Positions 22,291 to 34,194 of a DNA stretch of 64,000 nucleotides are shown in pieces. Under the pieces are notes generated by a model. It did no database searches, was not told the origin of the DNA, and saw nothing but the letters and a program-made list of their open reading frames with translations. The stretch is from Eurosta solidaginis (taxonomy: Eukaryota > Arthropoda > Insecta > Diptera > Tephritidae), in contig NC_090321.1 in the NCBI RefSeq assembly GCF_040869045.1, positions 33,477,426 to 33,541,425 on the forward strand, given 5' to 3'. The position numbers were made by a program, and so were the translations under genes. Position 1 is the first letter of the stretch, and the number at the start of each line of letters is the position of its first letter.

Positions 22291-24345
22291 GAACAGGAAG
22301 CTCACATGAGGTGATACGCTACTCAGCAGCCGCAATGAACTGACAAGCTTATAAAAAATTACCCTGGCCGATCCACCAATGAGATGGGATCAAAATTAAA
22401 TGCTTGCAAAATCCCTTTGTACACAAAATCTTTTTCAGTGCACGAAAACATTACAACAACATGAAAATTGCCAACTTCAACTGCAAATATCTCCGGACAC
22501 AGATACAATTTTTCTTTTCCGCCTTCGGATTATTGTTGTCAAGGTTACCTTTCTCGATATTTTTTGGATACGTATTAGCAGTAGATTCCTGTTCTAGACT
22601 TTTACCTGAATAAGTTAACATGCCCAATGAGTACATTTCGTTATGGCATCTCCATTATTTACTAATGACATTTTTACGTGATTCAATTTAGTAGTCCAGG
22701 TTTTGACGTTGAACGATGAATTTTTAATTGGTTTAGGTTTCGAATATTAATAGGTTTACGAAAGTGCGCGATTTCTTGGTGTCCTAACTTTTCATAAAAT
22801 TACCTATGTTCAATGTTCAGACATACTAATAGATCGAGGCATAGTTAATAAATTCACTATTAAACTAAAAAAAATGTTCTAAGGAACTATACAGTTCAGT
22901 ACTTATCGGATATTTGTAAACTGATTGCTTCCTATTTCTACTACTAATATTTTTCGAAAATTCGCAAAGAAACAACACAGTTAACGGATGTCATTCGGTT
23001 TGGGAGCAAAATGGCTGCAACTGTCAAAAGATGTATCTGTCGAGCAAACCTCTTGTGATTGAATCATGGAAATACATTACATTTCGATTGGAGGAAATAT
23101 ACATAATTATTCTCGTTAGATCCCATTTAGTTTGAGGGCGCTATGTTTCTACACTGTTTCTCGAGTCGTCCTCTATCACAGCCGATACGAGAACAGGCGT
23201 AGTTAAGTAATTTTCCTTTAAATTTATCTAACTTCAGTGTTTTCTGAGTCTTTACCGAAGACGCCTTTTATTGAAACTTTTTACTAGGGTAGTCCCAAAA
23301 GTGTTGTACAAGTGAAAGATGTGTTTATATACTTAAGGTGGTTTCATTTGATCAGAAGGTGTGGGTGAAGCGTTAATGAAGCGCCACTCGATGACTTATC
23401 CACGGAAATAACTTATTTAACTTCTCGTTATCAGTATTTTCTTCCCTTCAACTAACGCTGTAGACCTCAGACTTTATCATACCAGTAAAGTAAAGTAGGG
23501 TGAGAAAACCTAGAAGCACGTGAACATGATAATTAGTGCCTTAGCGCTCTGCTTTCATATTCTGTTAGGGACTGACACACCGGCGGTGTTCCCCAAATCT
23601 TTCGAGGAGTGTTTCCTTCACTTCAACTATAAACTTATTTATGACAAAGAATGTATATTTTTTTTTTTACAAAGTCCTAACTTACCTATTATCTATAAGT
23701 ATGTATATATGTATGTAGTACAATGTATTGAGCATTCAGTTTTACAGCTGTCAATTTTAATTTATGTCAGACGATTTAGTCATTCGTGCCAATATCCAAA
23801 TTGCATATTTTTGCATCAAATTGACACTGATAAGCTTTTGCATTTGTGTAGCTCATTTTTTCCATAAGTGTCGCATTTTGTACGAGTAACATAATGTACT
23901 TTTGCTTTCACAATCTCCTATGAGTCAGTTCACAGGAAGCACTGTTCGTTCGTTAAATTGAAAATTTCGATAATTCCCTTTCAATGGATGACGCTCACAT
24001 AGCGGGCCCCTAGCAGCAAGCAGTCGCGTAAATTACTATTTTTATATTTTATGATCAATTACATTGATTGGCTGGCTATCGAAAGCTATAATTGATAGAT
24101 ATTTCTTTATGACGCAGAAATACATAGAACATTTTATTAATGAAACGAAGACAAAGTTTAGTGTACGCTTAGTTATAGATTCAACGCTTATCACTTTTTA
24201 CAACAATTTTCTGGCACAAGAAACATTTCTTGTCCGTCATTTTCTTTTGCTTACGGCGTGGAATTAGAGAGTTCTGTCGACGTGACATACTTACCAAGAT
24301 ATGAGTCCATAAAAAAAATTGTGGAACTTGCTTCAAAACGTACTC
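22291..24345. other. Intergenic, nothing recognised
   Basis: Two kilobases of AT-rich DNA. Several small ORFs exist (for example 23520-23867, 115 codons), but none has a domain, and their composition follows the local AT bias. Confidence 0.4.
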
Positions 24346-24348
24346 TAA

Positions 24349-24520
24349 GGCCGGGTTTTTGTACGAGTTTAAACTCAAGGTAAAGTTGATTAGAGTTTAT
24401 AACCTCTCCACTTTGTTTGATAACATGCAATTTGCTGCTAATCTCAACTTAAGCAGCCAATGGGCAGGGTCTTAACTGTTGTTAACATTAACTGGAGTAT
24501 AAACTTGTGCTGAAAAAACA
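24349..24520. repeat. Possible MITE with diverged terminal repeats
   Basis: GGGTTTTTGTACGAGTTTAAA at 24353 and the complement of the right end (GTTTTTTCAGCACAAGTTTA) are similar but diverged. The length and layout fit a small MITE; no clear target duplication. Confidence 0.35.
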
Positions 24521-24595
24521 AGCTCTCTAAGATTCAAAATATTGATTTCTCCATATCGAGAGATGCTTTCAAGTCATCCATTCATTTAACTACTT

Positions 24596-25533
24596 TTTAT
24601 ACCTTTCATGAAAATGAAATGGTATATTAACTTTGGCACGAATCTCAATTTTGAGATATCTTGATAAAATTTGGTGAGATGGTGTATTTAGGTGTACGAT
24701 TAGACATTTGTTGGAACCGGCCGGATCGGACCTCTATAGGATATATCCTCCATACAACCGACTTATCAGGAAAAGAGGATTTTTATCATATTTTCCTAAA
24801 TTTATCAGATTGGAGCTTCAAACTTCACCATATGCTTTCGTATATTGCACATATTGTTGTCTGAAAAAATGGATGAGATCGGTCGTATATATAGTATATA
24901 TCCCCCACAACCGATTGTTCAGATAAGAAACTTTTCGTAATTACTGCCCCATTTTAGGAGCTAGAGGCTTCAAATTGCAACGAATGCTTACATATATAGC
25001 ATATATTGTTGTTTGAAAAAATCATAGAGATCGGTGGTATATATAGTATATATCTCATACAACCGATTGTTGAGATAAGAAACTTTTCGCAATTTCTGCC
25101 CCATTTTAACAGCTAGAAGCTTCAAATTTCACCAATTGCTTATATATATAGCATATATTGTTGTCTGAAAAAATCATAGAGATCGGTGGTATATATAGTA
25201 TATACCCCATATAAACTGTCATTTTTGTCCCTATTTTACGGCTAGAAGCTTCAAATTTCATCAAGTACTTACGTTTACGTCATACATTGTTGAAATACGT
25301 GATTCGTAATTATAGTTTTTACATGCAGACCACAAAACACGTGAAACTTTGCATCCTCACACAAAGTACCTACCTATTTTTTATTTTATATTTATCTTAA
25401 AAATCGTTTAGGTATGTACATCTGTTCACTATATATTTCTTTTCGTATACAGCCGTTTATTTGGAGATTACGAATGGGATAAGATTATTGTTCAGTCCCA
25501 TTCATGAAAGGTGTGAAGTCCCGTCCTTACTTG
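24596..25533 (+). mobile_element. HINE-like element, family C, with hairpin lost
   Basis: The 5' end is TATACCTTTCATGAAAATG, itself able to fold with ATGAAATGGTATA. The 3' end has TTCATGAAAGGTGT, then GAAGTCCCGTCCTTACTTG, so the terminal hairpin GTCTTCGGC/GCCGAAGAC present in other copies is deleted. The body includes two 152-bp units. A second family C copy follows immediately in head-to-tail order. Confidence 0.8.
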
Positions 25534-25547
25534 TTTATTTTATTATA

Positions 25548-26325
25548 CCTTTCATAAACATAAAATGGTATATTAACTTTGGTCCCATGTTTGTAACGTT
25601 GAGAAATATAGAAGATAGACTCACCATTAAGTATACCGAATTGATCAGGGCGACGAACTGAGTTGATATAGCCATGTCTGTCTGTCCGTCCGTCCGTCTG
25701 TCTGTTTGAACGGAAACTAGTCCCTCAAATTTGAGATATCTCATTGAAATTTGGCACAAGGATGTATTTTTGTATTATATTAGACATTTGTCGGATCCGG
25801 TAGGATCGGACCACTATAACATATATCTCCCATACAACCGACCGTTCAGATAAGACGATATTGGTCATTCCTGCCGCAATTTAGAAAGTATAAACGTGAA
25901 ACTCGGTGATATATATTCTAATATATCATAGAAGATATCCTGAAAAAATTATTTTGATCGGAGCTATATATAGTTATATCCCATACAACTGATCGTTCAG
26001 ATAGAAAGATTTTTGGCCATTTCTCCCTTAATTTAGAAAGTATAAACGTGAAATTCGGTGATATATATTTTAATATATCATAGAAGATTTTCTGAAAAAA
26101 TCACTTTGATCGGAGCTATATATAGTATATATCCCATACAACCGATCGTTCAGATAGAAACATTTTTGGCAATTTCTCCCTTAATGTCCAATATATAAAC
26201 GTGAAACTTGGTGATATTAATATTAGATTAGAAGATTTCCTGTAAAAATCATTTCGATCAGAACTATATATAATATATATCCCATACAACCGATCGTTCA
26301 GATAATGGGGTTTTTTGCCATTTTT
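25548..26325 (+). mobile_element. HINE-like element, family C, 5' part
   Basis: Starts TATACCTTTCATAAACAT and has a long GTCTGTCCGTCCGTCC microsatellite near 25678-25710. The body is a diverged version of the family with GATCGGAGCTATATATAG units. It has no 3' terminus and is followed directly by the 5' end of the next copy at 26326, so it was truncated or resolved during tandem formation. Confidence 0.8.
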
Positions 26326-28672
26326 ATACCTTTCATGAAAATGAAATGGTATATTAATTTCGTCACGAAAACGAAAATTGTAAGTCCTTAAAGGAAAATA
26401 GATAGACCCACCATTAAGTATACCGAAATAATCAGGTTGAAGAGCTGAGTTGATTTAGCCATGTCCGTCTGTCTGTTTGTATGCAAACTAGTCCCTCAAT
26501 TTTTGAGATATCTTAATAAAATTTGGTGAGCGGGTGTATTTGGGTGTCCGATTAGACATTTGTCGGAACCGACCGGATCGGACCACTATCGCATATATCC
26601 TCCATACAACCGATTTTTCAGAAAAAGAGGATTTTTGTAATATCTTACCCAATTTAACGGATTGAAGCTTCAAACTGCACCATATACTTTCGTATATTGC
26701 ACATATTTTTGCCTGAAAAAATTGATGAGATCGGTCATATATATAGTATATATCCCCCACAACCGATTGTTCAGATAAGGAACTTTTCGTAGTTACTGCC
26801 CTATTTTAAGAGCTAGAGGCTTCAAATTTCAACGAATGCTTACGTATATAGCATATATTGTTGTCTGAAAAAATCATAAAGATCGGTGGTATATATAGTA
26901 TATATATGGTGGTATATATAGTATATATATATATAGTATATATATATATATATATATTTTCGCAAATTTTAGCCCCATTTTAACAGCTAGAAGCTTCAAG
27001 TTTCACCGAATACTTACGTATATAGCATATATTGTTGTCTGAAAAAATCATAGAGATCGGTTGTATATATAGTATATATCTCATACAACCGATTGTTCAG
27101 ATAAGAAACTTTTCGCAATTTGTGCCCCATTTTAACAGCTATAAGCTTCAAATTTCACCAATTGCTTACGTATATAGCATATATTGTTGTCTGAAAAAAT
27201 CATAGAGATCGGTTGTATATAGTGTATATATCTCATACAACCGATTGTTCAGATAAGAAACTTTTCGCAATTTCTACCCCATTTTAACAGCTATAAGCTT
27301 CAAATTTCACCGATTGCTTACGTATATAGCATATATTGTTGTCTGAAAAAATCATAGAGATCGGTTGTATATATAGTATATATCTCATACAACCGATTGT
27401 TCAGATAAGAAACTTTTCGCAATTTCTACCCCATTTTAACAGCTATAAGCTTCAAATTTCACCGATTGCTTACGTATATAGCATATATTGTTGTCTGAAA
27501 AAATCATAGAGATCGGTTGTATATATAGTATATATCTCATACAACCGATTGTTCAGATAAGAAAATTTTCGCAATTTCTACCCCATTTTAACAGCTATAA
27601 GCTTCAAATTTCACCGATTGCTTACGTATATAGTATGTATTCTTGTGTCAAAAAATCATAGAGATCGGTGATATATATAATATATATATGATGGTATATA
27701 TAGTATATATATATAGTATATATATATTTTTTTACGATTTCGGCCCCATTTTAACAGCTAGAAGCTTCAAATTTCACCAAATGCTTACGTGTATAGCATA
27801 TACTGATGTCTGAAAAAATCATTGAGATCGGTGGTATATATATTATATACTTCATATAAACTGTCATTTTTGCCCCTTTTTTACGGCTAGAAGCTTCAAA
27901 ATTCATCAAATTTCATCAAATAGTTACGTCTACGTCATATATTTTTGAAATACGTGATTCGTAGTCATATTTTTTACATACAGACCACAAAAAACGTGAA
28001 GCTTTGCATCCTCACACAGATTACCTACCTATTTTTTATTTTATATTTATCTTAAAAATCGTTTAGATATGTTCAAATTTCACTAAATGCTTACGTGTAT
28101 AGCATATATTGTTGTCTGAGAAAATCATAGATACCGGTGGTATATATAGTATATATCTCATACAACCGATTGTTCAGATAAGAAACTTTGCGCAATTTCT
28201 TCCCCATTTTAACAGCTAGACGCTTCAAATTTCACCATATCCTTACGTATATAGCATATATTATTGTCTGAAAAAATCATAGAGATCGGTGGTATATCTA
28301 TTATATACCCCATATAAACTCTAATTTTTGCCCCCTTTTTACGGCTACAAGCTTCAAAATTCATCAAATTTCACCAAATAGTTACGTTTACGTCATATAT
28401 TGTTGAAATACGTGATTCGTAGTCATAGTTTTTACACGCAGACCACAAAAAACCTGAAACTTTGCATCCTCACACAAAGTACCTACCTGTTTTTTATTTT
28501 ATATTTATCTTAAAAATCGTTAAGGTATGTAGATCTGTTCACTATATATTTCTTATCTTATACATCCGATTATTCAGAGATTACGAACGGGATAAGATTA
28601 TTGTTCAGCCCCATTCATGAAAGGTATGAAGTCTTCGGCACAGCCGAAGACAGTCCCGTTCTTACTTGTTTA
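26326..28672 (+). mobile_element. HINE-like element, family C, complete
   Basis: A complete element with 5' TATACCTTTCATGAAAATG and a matching 3' subterminal repeat TTCATGAAAGGTAT, hairpin GTCTTCGGC/GCCGAAGAC and terminus CTTACTTGTTT. Near the 5' end is GCCATGTCCGTCTGTCTG. It has no coding capacity. The architecture (subterminal inverted repeats, 5' microsatellite, 3' hairpin, T-rich insertion site) is that of DINE-1/Helentron-associated elements. Confidence 0.85.
26770..27640 (+). repeat. 152-bp central tandem repeat of family C
   Basis: Units containing ATAAGAAACTTTTCGCAATT recur at 27101, 27253, 27405 and 27557, exactly 152 bp apart. Less regular units with TA-microsatellite expansions lie before them. 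The same 152-bp spacing is seen at 24923 and 25075 in the neighbouring copy. Each unit carries AACAGCTA-AAGCTTCAAATTTCACC and a TATATAGTATATAT segment. Confidence 0.9.
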
Positions 28673-28842
28673 TATTTATCTTAAAATCGTTTAGGTATGT
28701 ACATCTGTTCACTATATATTTCTTATCTTATACAGCGCATTATTTGGAGATTACGAATGGGATAAGATTATTGTTCAGCCCCATTCATGAAAGGTATGAA
28801 GTCTTCGGCACAGCCGAAGACAATCCCGCCCTTACTTGTTTT
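28673..28842 (+). mobile_element. Extra tandem 3' end of family C
   Basis: A 165-bp direct repeat of the last part of the preceding element, again with hairpin GTCTTCGGC/GCCGAAGAC and terminus CCTTACTTGTTT. It starts at ATATTTATCTTAAAATCG right after the first terminus, giving two consecutive 3' ends. Confidence 0.85.
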
Positions 28843-28844
28843 TA

Positions 28845-28968
28845 ATTTAATTTTACTTTCTATGCAGGTTTTTTTAAGTTTGTTGTTCTAAGTACTTAGT
28901 ATTAATATATTTGTACCTAGTCTGTAAGATCATTGATCATAGACCGAATAAACTAAACTAACTAAAAA
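28845..28968 (+). repeat. Possible LINE 3' tail
   Basis: The sequence resembles a LINE 3' UTR end (CTAGTCTGTAAGATCATTG then AATAAACTAAACTAACTAAA). No coding part is present. Weak call. Confidence 0.3.
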
Positions 28969-29221
28969 GTTCTGCAAGTGGGCCTAAGAAACAATTATAC
29001 AATTTTTTACTTTAGCTCATGTAGAAAGTAAACCGTTTGACCAATTCTCAATACCAAGAGTTCCACTACACAGTAATAAACGATTTAGATAAAACGAAGT
29101 TCTGATTATAGAGATGGTACAACGCCGAAACTGATTTCCTTTTAAACCAAATTTGACAGGAGATATTCGGAAAATCGTTACTATGTATGTACATTAAAAT
29201 AAAGTGTCTTTTTAACATATC

Positions 29222-29375
29222 AACTGCTGAGTTGAATATCACCCTATCTAGGCTGCTGTTTCGAAAACGTCTTAAAAATGCCATATCTGAGCGTTCTTCA
29301 ACTAAACTCTGAGATAGAGCGTTTTTGAAAGAAATTCTTAAATAGGGTTCTTTTGGAAAATGTTCTCAAATTGGG
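29222..29375. repeat. MITE-like fragment related to 52456-52608
   Basis: Left end ACTGCTGAGTTGAATATCAC matches the end of the MITE at 52456 (TGCTGAGTGGAACATC). The right part carries CTCTGAGATAGAGCG. No clean right terminus is visible. Confidence 0.4.
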
Positions 29376-30195
29376 CGTTTTGGCAGTCGATTAAGGGTGA
29401 TGATCAATTGAGCCGTCTATATCCTCCCGTTTCGTGCTGCTAAAGTGTTAATGTTTTTACCAAGTACTGATGACCTTCGTGATAGGACTACCCGGAGAAT
29501 AATTTTTGTTACTTTTTTTAATGCATTTAATATCTTTCACTATTAGTTTACATTGATTTATATGGTGTCACTATAGTGACAAGACCTCCGCTAAATTATC
29601 ACACATTCATACTTATAAACCAGTGTCTAAGCTTGTATAGAAGCCCTGTAGGAATTCAGATTACCTTTTATGCTAAGTAGGGTGTACGATAACATTAAAT
29701 TTGAGGCAAATTGAGAACAAATGTGGTTTAAAATGTTACCCATACTAGCGCAACTTAAAAAATTCTGTGATATTAAGTTTTGAAACTTTAAATCAATGGT
29801 GGCCAAACTGCCAATCATATTTTTATTCTTGATGACTCGTTATTATCGCTATATGTGGAAATACTATCACGGTTGCCATACCATGTTTTCATTTAGAACC
29901 AAAACTCATCGAAAAAAGGACCAAATTTTTGTTTTTATTTTGGTTCGTTGTAAATTACAAAATTTTAAGATGTTTCCATGGTTTCTAAACATAGCAAATA
30001 GGAGCCTATTTTAATATAAACTCCTTAAAAAAAATAAAATGTACTTTTAAGTATTATATTTTCACCAACCAAACGTTTTAAACCTAGTTTTGTTGAAAAA
30101 GCTTTTAGTTCCAGCATTATGTTGTTGATTACAATGAAATAAAATCTATATCGCAGTAAGGTTTTATTAAGAAATGGCTCAAAAATTTGCATCCA
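29376..30195. other. Intergenic, nothing recognised
   Basis: AT-rich, no supported feature. The region ends in the first piece of the 80-bp tandem repeat that was split by the HINE-like element at 30252. Confidence 0.4.
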
Positions 30196-30251
30196 AGTAA
30201 AAAATATTTTGTATTTCTTATTTGATTCTTCAGACGAATCAAAGATACTTT

Positions 30252-31697
30252 TATACTCAGTTGAGCAGAGCTCATAGCTACATGTATAAAGGAATCGAGA
30301 TAGATATAGACTTCCATATATCAAAATCATCAGTATCGAAAAAAATTTTGATTGAGCCATGTCCGTCCGTCCGTCCGTTAACACGATGACTTGAGTAAAC
30401 TTTGAGGTATCTTGATGAAATTTGGTATGTAGGTTCCTGGGCACTCATCTCAGATCGCTATTTAAAATGAACGAAATCGGACTATAACAACGCCCACTTT
30501 TTCGATATCGAAAAACACTAAAAGTGCGATAATTCATTACCAAAGACGGATAAAGCGATGAAAATTGGTAGGTGAGTTGAAGTTATGACGCAGAATAGAA
30601 AAATAGTAAATGGGCGTGGCACCGCTCACTTTTAAAAGAAGGTAATTAAAAGTTTTGCAAGCTGTAATTTGGCAGTCGTTGAAGATATCATGATGAAATT
30701 TGGCAGGAACGTTACTCCTATTACTATATGTATGCTTAATAAAAATTACCAAAATCGGAGAACGACCACGCTCACTTTTAAAAACAATTTTTTTTAAGTC
30801 AAATTTTAACAAAAAATTGAATATCTTTACAGTATATAAATAAATTATGTCAACATTCAACTCCAGTAATGATATGGTGCAACAAAATACAAAAATAAAA
30901 GAAAATTTCAAAATGGGCGTGGCCCAGAATACTTTTAATGCCATAGGTCGAACAAAAATTTTCCAATCCTTGTGAAATTTGGTAGGGGCATAGATTCTAT
31001 GACGATAACTGTTTTCTGTGAAAATGGGAGAAATCGGTTGAAGCCACGCCCAGTTTTTATACACAGTCGACCGCCTGTCCTTCCGCTCGGCCGTTAACAC
31101 GATAACTTAAGAAAAAATCGATATATCTTTCCTAAACTTAGGTCACGTACTTATCTGAACTCACTTTATCTTTGTATAAAAAATGGCCGAAATCCGACTA
31201 TGACCACGCCCACTTTTTCGATATCGGAAAATGAAAAAAATGCCATAATTCTATACAAAATATGATAAAAAGAGATGAAACATGGTAATTGGATTGGTTT
31301 CTTGACGCAAAATATAACTTTAGAAGAAACTTTGTAAAATGGGTGTGACACCTACCATATTAAGTAGAAGAAAATGAAAAAGTTCTCCAGGGCGAAATCA
31401 AAAGCCCTTGGAATCTTGGCAGGAATACTGTTCGTGGTATTACATATGTAAATAAATTAGCGGTACCCGACAGATGATATTCTGGGTCACCCTGGTCCAC
31501 ATTTTGGTCGATGTCTCGAAAACGCCTTCACATATACAACTATGGGCCACTCCCTTTTAAAACCCCCATTAATACCTTTAATTTGATACCCATATCGTAC
31601 AAACACATTCTAGAGTCACCCTAGGTTCATTTTCGTAAATGGTGATTTTCCCTTATTTTGTCTCCAAAGCTCTCAACTTAGCCTTCCTTACTTGTTT
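30252..31697 (+). mobile_element. HINE-like element, family A, complete but hairpin deleted
   Basis: Starts TATACTCAGTTGAGCAGAG and ends GCCTTCCTTACTTGTTT. The GTCCGTCCGTCC microsatellite is near 30361. The body alternates GGGCGTGG/CCACGCCC words, TTTCGATATCGAAAA palindromes and GATGAAATTTGGTA phrases. The terminal hairpin and the 3' subterminal repeat have been lost near 31675. It sits inside an 80-bp tandem repeat whose sister unit supplies the empty site. Confidence 0.85.
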
Positions 31698-31925
31698 ATT
31701 TACTCGGCGTTCAAATAAAAAATATTTTTTATTTGTTATTTGATTCTTCAGACGAATTAAAGATACTTTTTATTTTTATTTACTCGGTGTTCAAATAAAA
31801 AATATTTTTTTATTTGTTATTTGCTTCTTCAGACGAATTAAAGATACTTTTAATTTTTTATTTAAAAAATACTTTTTACTTGTTATTTGGTTCTTTTGGG
31901 AAATCAAAGACAATTTTTGTTTCCG
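31698..31925 (+). repeat. 80-bp tandem repeat split by a HINE-like insertion
   Basis: TTTACTCGGCGTTCAAATAA at 31699 and its copy at 31779 are 80 bp apart. Each is followed by ATTCTTCAGACGAATTAAAG or a close variant. The end of another unit lies at 30196-30251, left of the HINE-like element. Related inverted units occur at 33650-33790. Confidence 0.8.
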
Positions 31926-32584
31926 ATTTGGGTCGCTATCTGAATGAAAGATACCTCATGCTTCTTACTTGATACGTGTTACAAATAATGCGCGTGTATA
32001 TCAACTAATTTTGAGCTATGTGTCACCTTTGTCCATTCTTAAAGGATTGACGGACTCCGATCAAATTTTGAAATGATGAAAATGTATCATATATTCCTGC
32101 AGCTTTTTGGGACTACTTCGGCACCGTTTCGATACCACACCAGAACCAATTCAGAACAACTTTTTCACTTAATATCCTTAATGACTTTTTTGCAGTAAAA
32201 GAACTGTTTCTGAAATATAACACATCATCAACGAGACTATACTAGAATTCTTTAGTATTATGAATGTATTGTTCATTTTACGGATAATATACGACACTAG
32301 TCCCCAGTTCTTTTTGAAGGATGTTTTCGGGTAAGAAACGGCATCCTCTTAGTAGAAATGACAGTTCAACTGGGTATACGAACACAGTTTTGTTCCTTTC
32401 AACAGTCCCCTACTGCGCCATATGACGAGTTATAGCATCTCGTATATAAATTGATAATTTTGTTCCAAAGAGTATGTGTGAAATAGGATGTTTTCAGTTT
32501 ATGTTGCTTTTCATTAAAAAGAGTTTTACCTGTTTGACCTGTTGGTTTTTGCCTCAAAATCTCGCGGATCGTTAAAAAAATTTC
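31926..32584. other. Intergenic, nothing recognised
   Basis: Sequence enclosed between inverted copies of the tandem unit (31698-31925 and 33650-33790). No ORF with a domain was seen. Confidence 0.4.
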
Positions 32585-33510
32585 AGGAGTAGCTCCTTGC
32601 AGAGGGATTGCCTTTGTTTATTTATTCCAGAGAGGCTTCGAACCTAACTCCGGTCTTTGGAATTGGTACTGGTGCGTCTGCTTAAAAAAATATAGATAAT
32701 TAAAATGGTCACACTTTTTTCTGTATATCTCGTGCAAAGCGTACTTTCACCTCGGGTGAACTCCAAATAATCGTCGCGAACACAATATCTTTAAACCATT
32801 TGTGGCTCCTTGGCGGTCACGCACAAAGGCGACTTACGGTTGCTATTAATGGCCTATTAATACTCATGACTGTCGTGGCACAGGGCGCCTCCAGTTTTTA
32901 AGAGCTACAATTCCCGATGTGCGTACTGAGGCAATCCCGACCACCAGTCGCTACCACGCCTCCGGACCCTCACACCATATGCCAGCACAGAAGCTATAGG
33001 ACTGCGATTTCGATCGCATACCTTCGTCGACGTCACTTTCCTAGAATCTCTAGGTGTAGCTCCGAAGACTTTCCAATGGATGCTTTTGTCGCGCTATGCT
33101 GCCGAGCTACACCAGAGAAACACCTTAAAACGTTAAGGAGTGACTATTCGGCCAAGGATGCCGCCCTCGAAATCATAAGCAGTCTAAGTGGATGTCATTG
33201 CGTAACTCATGGGTGAAAATCGTATAATCCTCGGCGCATCAGCATAATTAAAATTTTACAAGGACCCTGGATAAAATTTTTAAAATGTAGATCAAAATTT
33301 GCAGACGTGTGTGTTCACAACATTGATTTCAATAGGCTTCGTTAAATCAAAACGATATTTTAGAATGGAAGTCGACCGATTTTAAGTTGAATGATATTAA
33401 CTGCAGTTTTTCGGTCTTATGATATTAGAGCTCATCACATTCGGCGGCGATGCGAAAAACGACAAAAATCGGCGGCGTATATCTCTAGTATAGCAGACAT
33501 CCAGTCTGTC
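32585..33510 (+). mobile_element. Decayed PHD-LINE 5' region plus shared repeat, copy b
   Basis: From 32585 the sequence follows the 5' part of the LINE at 4224. It shows a leucine-rich stretch, RGFEPNSGL at the place of the 2A-like motif, and remnants of the Cys-rich finger up to the CCATTTGTGGCTCCTTG segment near 32800. From 32920 to 33425 it matches the dispersed repeat at 17795-18295. It ends with the GGCGGCG block (33435-33495) also seen at 19280-19370. All frames are broken. Confidence 0.65.
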
Positions 33511-33649
33511 AATTTTTGGAAAATGAAGTACTTCACTCTTGATTTCTTTTAAGTTTCATATAAAAGCAGGAGATTTTTTGCGTTGTACGAAAAGGACATG
33601 CTCTTGTATTTTGAAAGCCGATAACCTCGCAAAATCTCAGGCCCAAGAG

Positions 33650-33790
33650 GGTGAGAAATCAAATCACAAATAAAAATTATCTTTGATTTGGTTGAAGAAT
33701 GAAATAACAAATAAAAAATAAAAAGTATCTTTGATTCGCCTGAAGAATGAAATAACAAATAAAAATTATCTTTAATTTGAAGTTGGATTT
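33650..33790 (-). repeat. Inverted copies of the 31.7-kb tandem unit
   Basis: GAAGAATGAAATAACAAATA occurs twice (about 33693 and 33744), each next to TATCTTTGATTCGCC or TATCTTTAATTTG. This is the complement of the ATTTGTTATTTGATTCTTCAG words at 31730-31750. Together they form an inverted pair around about 1.7 kb. Confidence 0.65.
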
Positions 33791-34194
33791 TAAATCAAAA
33801 ATTATTTAGAATCACGCAACCCTGCCCAATATACATATTTTCCAATTGGGTACATACATACCAGGGTTTTGGTATTTATGTTTCACTATAATAATTGCAT
33901 AGTTCTTGGTATTGGTTTGATAAAGCAATTGTTTGTTACTACTCGCCGGTCACTGTTGATATACATATGATTTCGTATGACTCATACCCCTTGTAGTGTT
34001 ATGCTGGCATATTGCACAATTGACGGTATGAACAAATTATGAAATGGCGAAGGCCGTTGACTGTTGTTACTGGAGCATTTGATGTGGGTGTGGGGATACC
34101 GCTACCATTTCATCCAAGCTACATATTTCGATATCTCTTTTCGATTTATTTTAAGTTTTTATTGATTAAATTAGCCAATGGTCAAGTGAGCTCA
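33791..34194. other. Intergenic, nothing recognised
   Basis: No supported feature. Confidence 0.4.

Noticed and set aside
23520..23867. 115-codon ORF as a gene
   Set aside because: Composition is that of AT-rich random sequence with Tyr/Phe/Leu/Ile runs. There is no domain, no promoter and no second copy.
30537..31100. 187-codon minus ORF as a protein gene
   Set aside because: It lies wholly inside the non-coding HINE-like family A. The same frame is broken in the other copies.
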